DNA of 5,386 nucleotides from Spirochaetia bacterium (GTDB lineage: Bacteria > Spirochaetota > Spirochaetia > Sphaerochaetales > Sphaerochaetaceae). The position numbers were made by a program, and so were the translations under genes. Numbering within the stretch: the first letter of the stretch is position 1; every line of letters begins with the position of its first letter. The stretch spans positions 1-5,386 of the forward strand of contig SABI01000172.1 of the NCBI GenBank assembly GCA_009929055.1. The letters run 5' to 3'. The notes beneath the pieces were generated by a model, which made no database searches, was not told the DNA's origin, and was given only the letters and a program-made list of their open reading frames with translations. Below are positions 4,776 to 5,386 of this stretch, piece after piece.

Positions 4776-5386
4776 GCTTCTTCCTTTCCTAAGTATGCTT
4801 CAATTACTTGTGGATTATTTCTTATTTGTTCTGGTGTCCCTTGAGCAATGTTTTGACCATAGTTGAGAACAGTAATAGTATCGCAGATGTTCATTACGAG
4901 TTTCATATCATGTTCAATGAGAACAACAGTAATTCCTAGATCCCTAATTCTTCTAATAGTTTTCATCAAAGAATCAGTTTCTGATGGGTTCATCCCTGCA
5001 GCAGGTTCATCTAAAAATAATAATGTAGGGTCGGTAGCGAGTGCTCGAGCAATCTCTAACTCTCTTTGGTGACCATATGGGAGATTTCTTGCGAGATCAT
5101 TTTCAAATTGAGTTAGGTGAAAGAACTCTAACCACTTTGAAGCACTCTCGTGCATTCTCTCATACTCTTCTCCCGCCTTTATGTAACTTGTAATAGCAGC
5201 AAGTAGTCTTCCTTTCATGGGACTATTCCCTGTTTTGAAATGAAGTCCTACCATAACATTCTCTATAACAGATAATTCTTTAAAAAGGCGAATATTTTGG
5301 AACGTTCGAGCTATTCCTAATCGACAAATTTTGTTGGCACTTTTGTTAGTAATATCTTTTCCATGGTAAAGAACAGTCCCTTTTGT
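4772..5386 (-). CDS. livG: Branched-chain amino-acid ABC transporter ATP-binding protein LivG (3' part; N-terminus beyond right edge)
   Basis: This is the second ATPase subunit of the LIV-type importer. The reading frame is open to the window edge: 204 residues are visible, and by comparison with the usual 255 about 50 N-terminal residues including Walker A are missing. An internal methionine at 5252-5254 is not the true start, because the codons before it encode the conserved Q-loop region ARTFQNIRLF (fragment residues 26-35, Gln30). Further motifs are the LivG-typical divergent signature LPYGHQRELEIARAL (102-116), Walker B LLFLDEP (122-128), AAGMNP (129-134) and the H-loop IEHD (157-160, His159). 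It ends with AYLGKEEA, and its TGA overlaps the livF ATG by 4 nt, so the two are coupled. Domain and neighbour evidence agree. Confidence 0.95.
   Translation of the reverse strand, partial: TKGTVLYHGKDITNKSANKICRLGIARTFQNIRLFKELSVIENVMVGLHFKTGNSPMKGRLLAAITSYIKAGEEYERMHESASKWLEFFHLTQFENDLARNLPYGHQRELEIARALATDPTLLFLDEPAAGMNPSETDSLMKTIRRIRDLGITVVLIEHDMKLVMNICDTITVLNYGQNIAQGTPEQIRNNPQVIEAYLGKEEA

Noticed and set aside
4138..5072. Plus-strand open frames opposite livF and livG
   Set aside because: The minus-strand products have complete ABC-ATPase motifs; the plus-strand translations are low-complexity shadows with no domains.
4772..5254. A 160-residue livG product starting at the methionine at 5252-5254
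   Set aside because: The frame continues to the window edge and encodes the conserved Q-loop region upstream, so this is an internal methionine of a gene cut by the window.

Overview
This AT-rich 5.4 kb bacterial chromosomal window most resembles a spirochaete, although I could not run a search to confirm this. The main clue is the long form of serine hydroxymethyltransferase, with an N-terminal extension of about 25 residues and an internal insertion of about 31. From memory, that form is typical of Spirochaetes and Chlamydiae. The rest is standard bacterial housekeeping content: IF-1, a branched-chain amino-acid ABC transporter, an Smr protein and a CBS-ACT protein. There are no RNA genes, CRISPR arrays, integrases or transposases.

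Layout, left to right. Positions 1-895 (minus) hold the N-terminal 298 residues of GlyA, which runs off the left edge. Positions 896-2592 separate the divergent glyA and infA genes. This gap contains one plus-strand gene (1200-2381) for an AAA ATPase with a C-terminal DUF4143 domain. A perfect 28-bp direct repeat (977-1004 and 2472-2499) flanks that gene. The glyA promoter candidate (928-957) and a near-consensus infA promoter (2518-2546) both lie outside the repeats and look intact. Removing one repeat unit (1,495 bp) would leave an ordinary 202-bp divergent intergenic region. The simplest reading is that the ATPase gene was inserted there as a small cassette. infA (2593-2811) starts at a GTG and meets the smr gene tail to tail across 11 bp.

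Positions 2823-5386 (minus) form a run transcribed right to left: livG (3' part), livF, a CBS-CBS-ACT protein and an Smr-domain protein. livG and livF overlap by ATGA. livF and the CBS-ACT gene are 66 bp apart. The CBS-ACT stop codon directly abuts the smr start codon. LivG and LivF are the two nucleotide-binding subunits of a LIV-type (HAAT) amino-acid importer. The CBS-ACT protein could be a ligand-sensing partner of that importer, but only gene position and domain content suggest this.

The most interesting object is the repeat-bounded ATPase cassette. Secondary points are a 23-24 residue polar insertion in LivF, a 10-bp inverted repeat around the glyA promoter, and an imperfect hairpin just upstream of the ATPase gene. 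I do not see a multi-gene novel system in this window.
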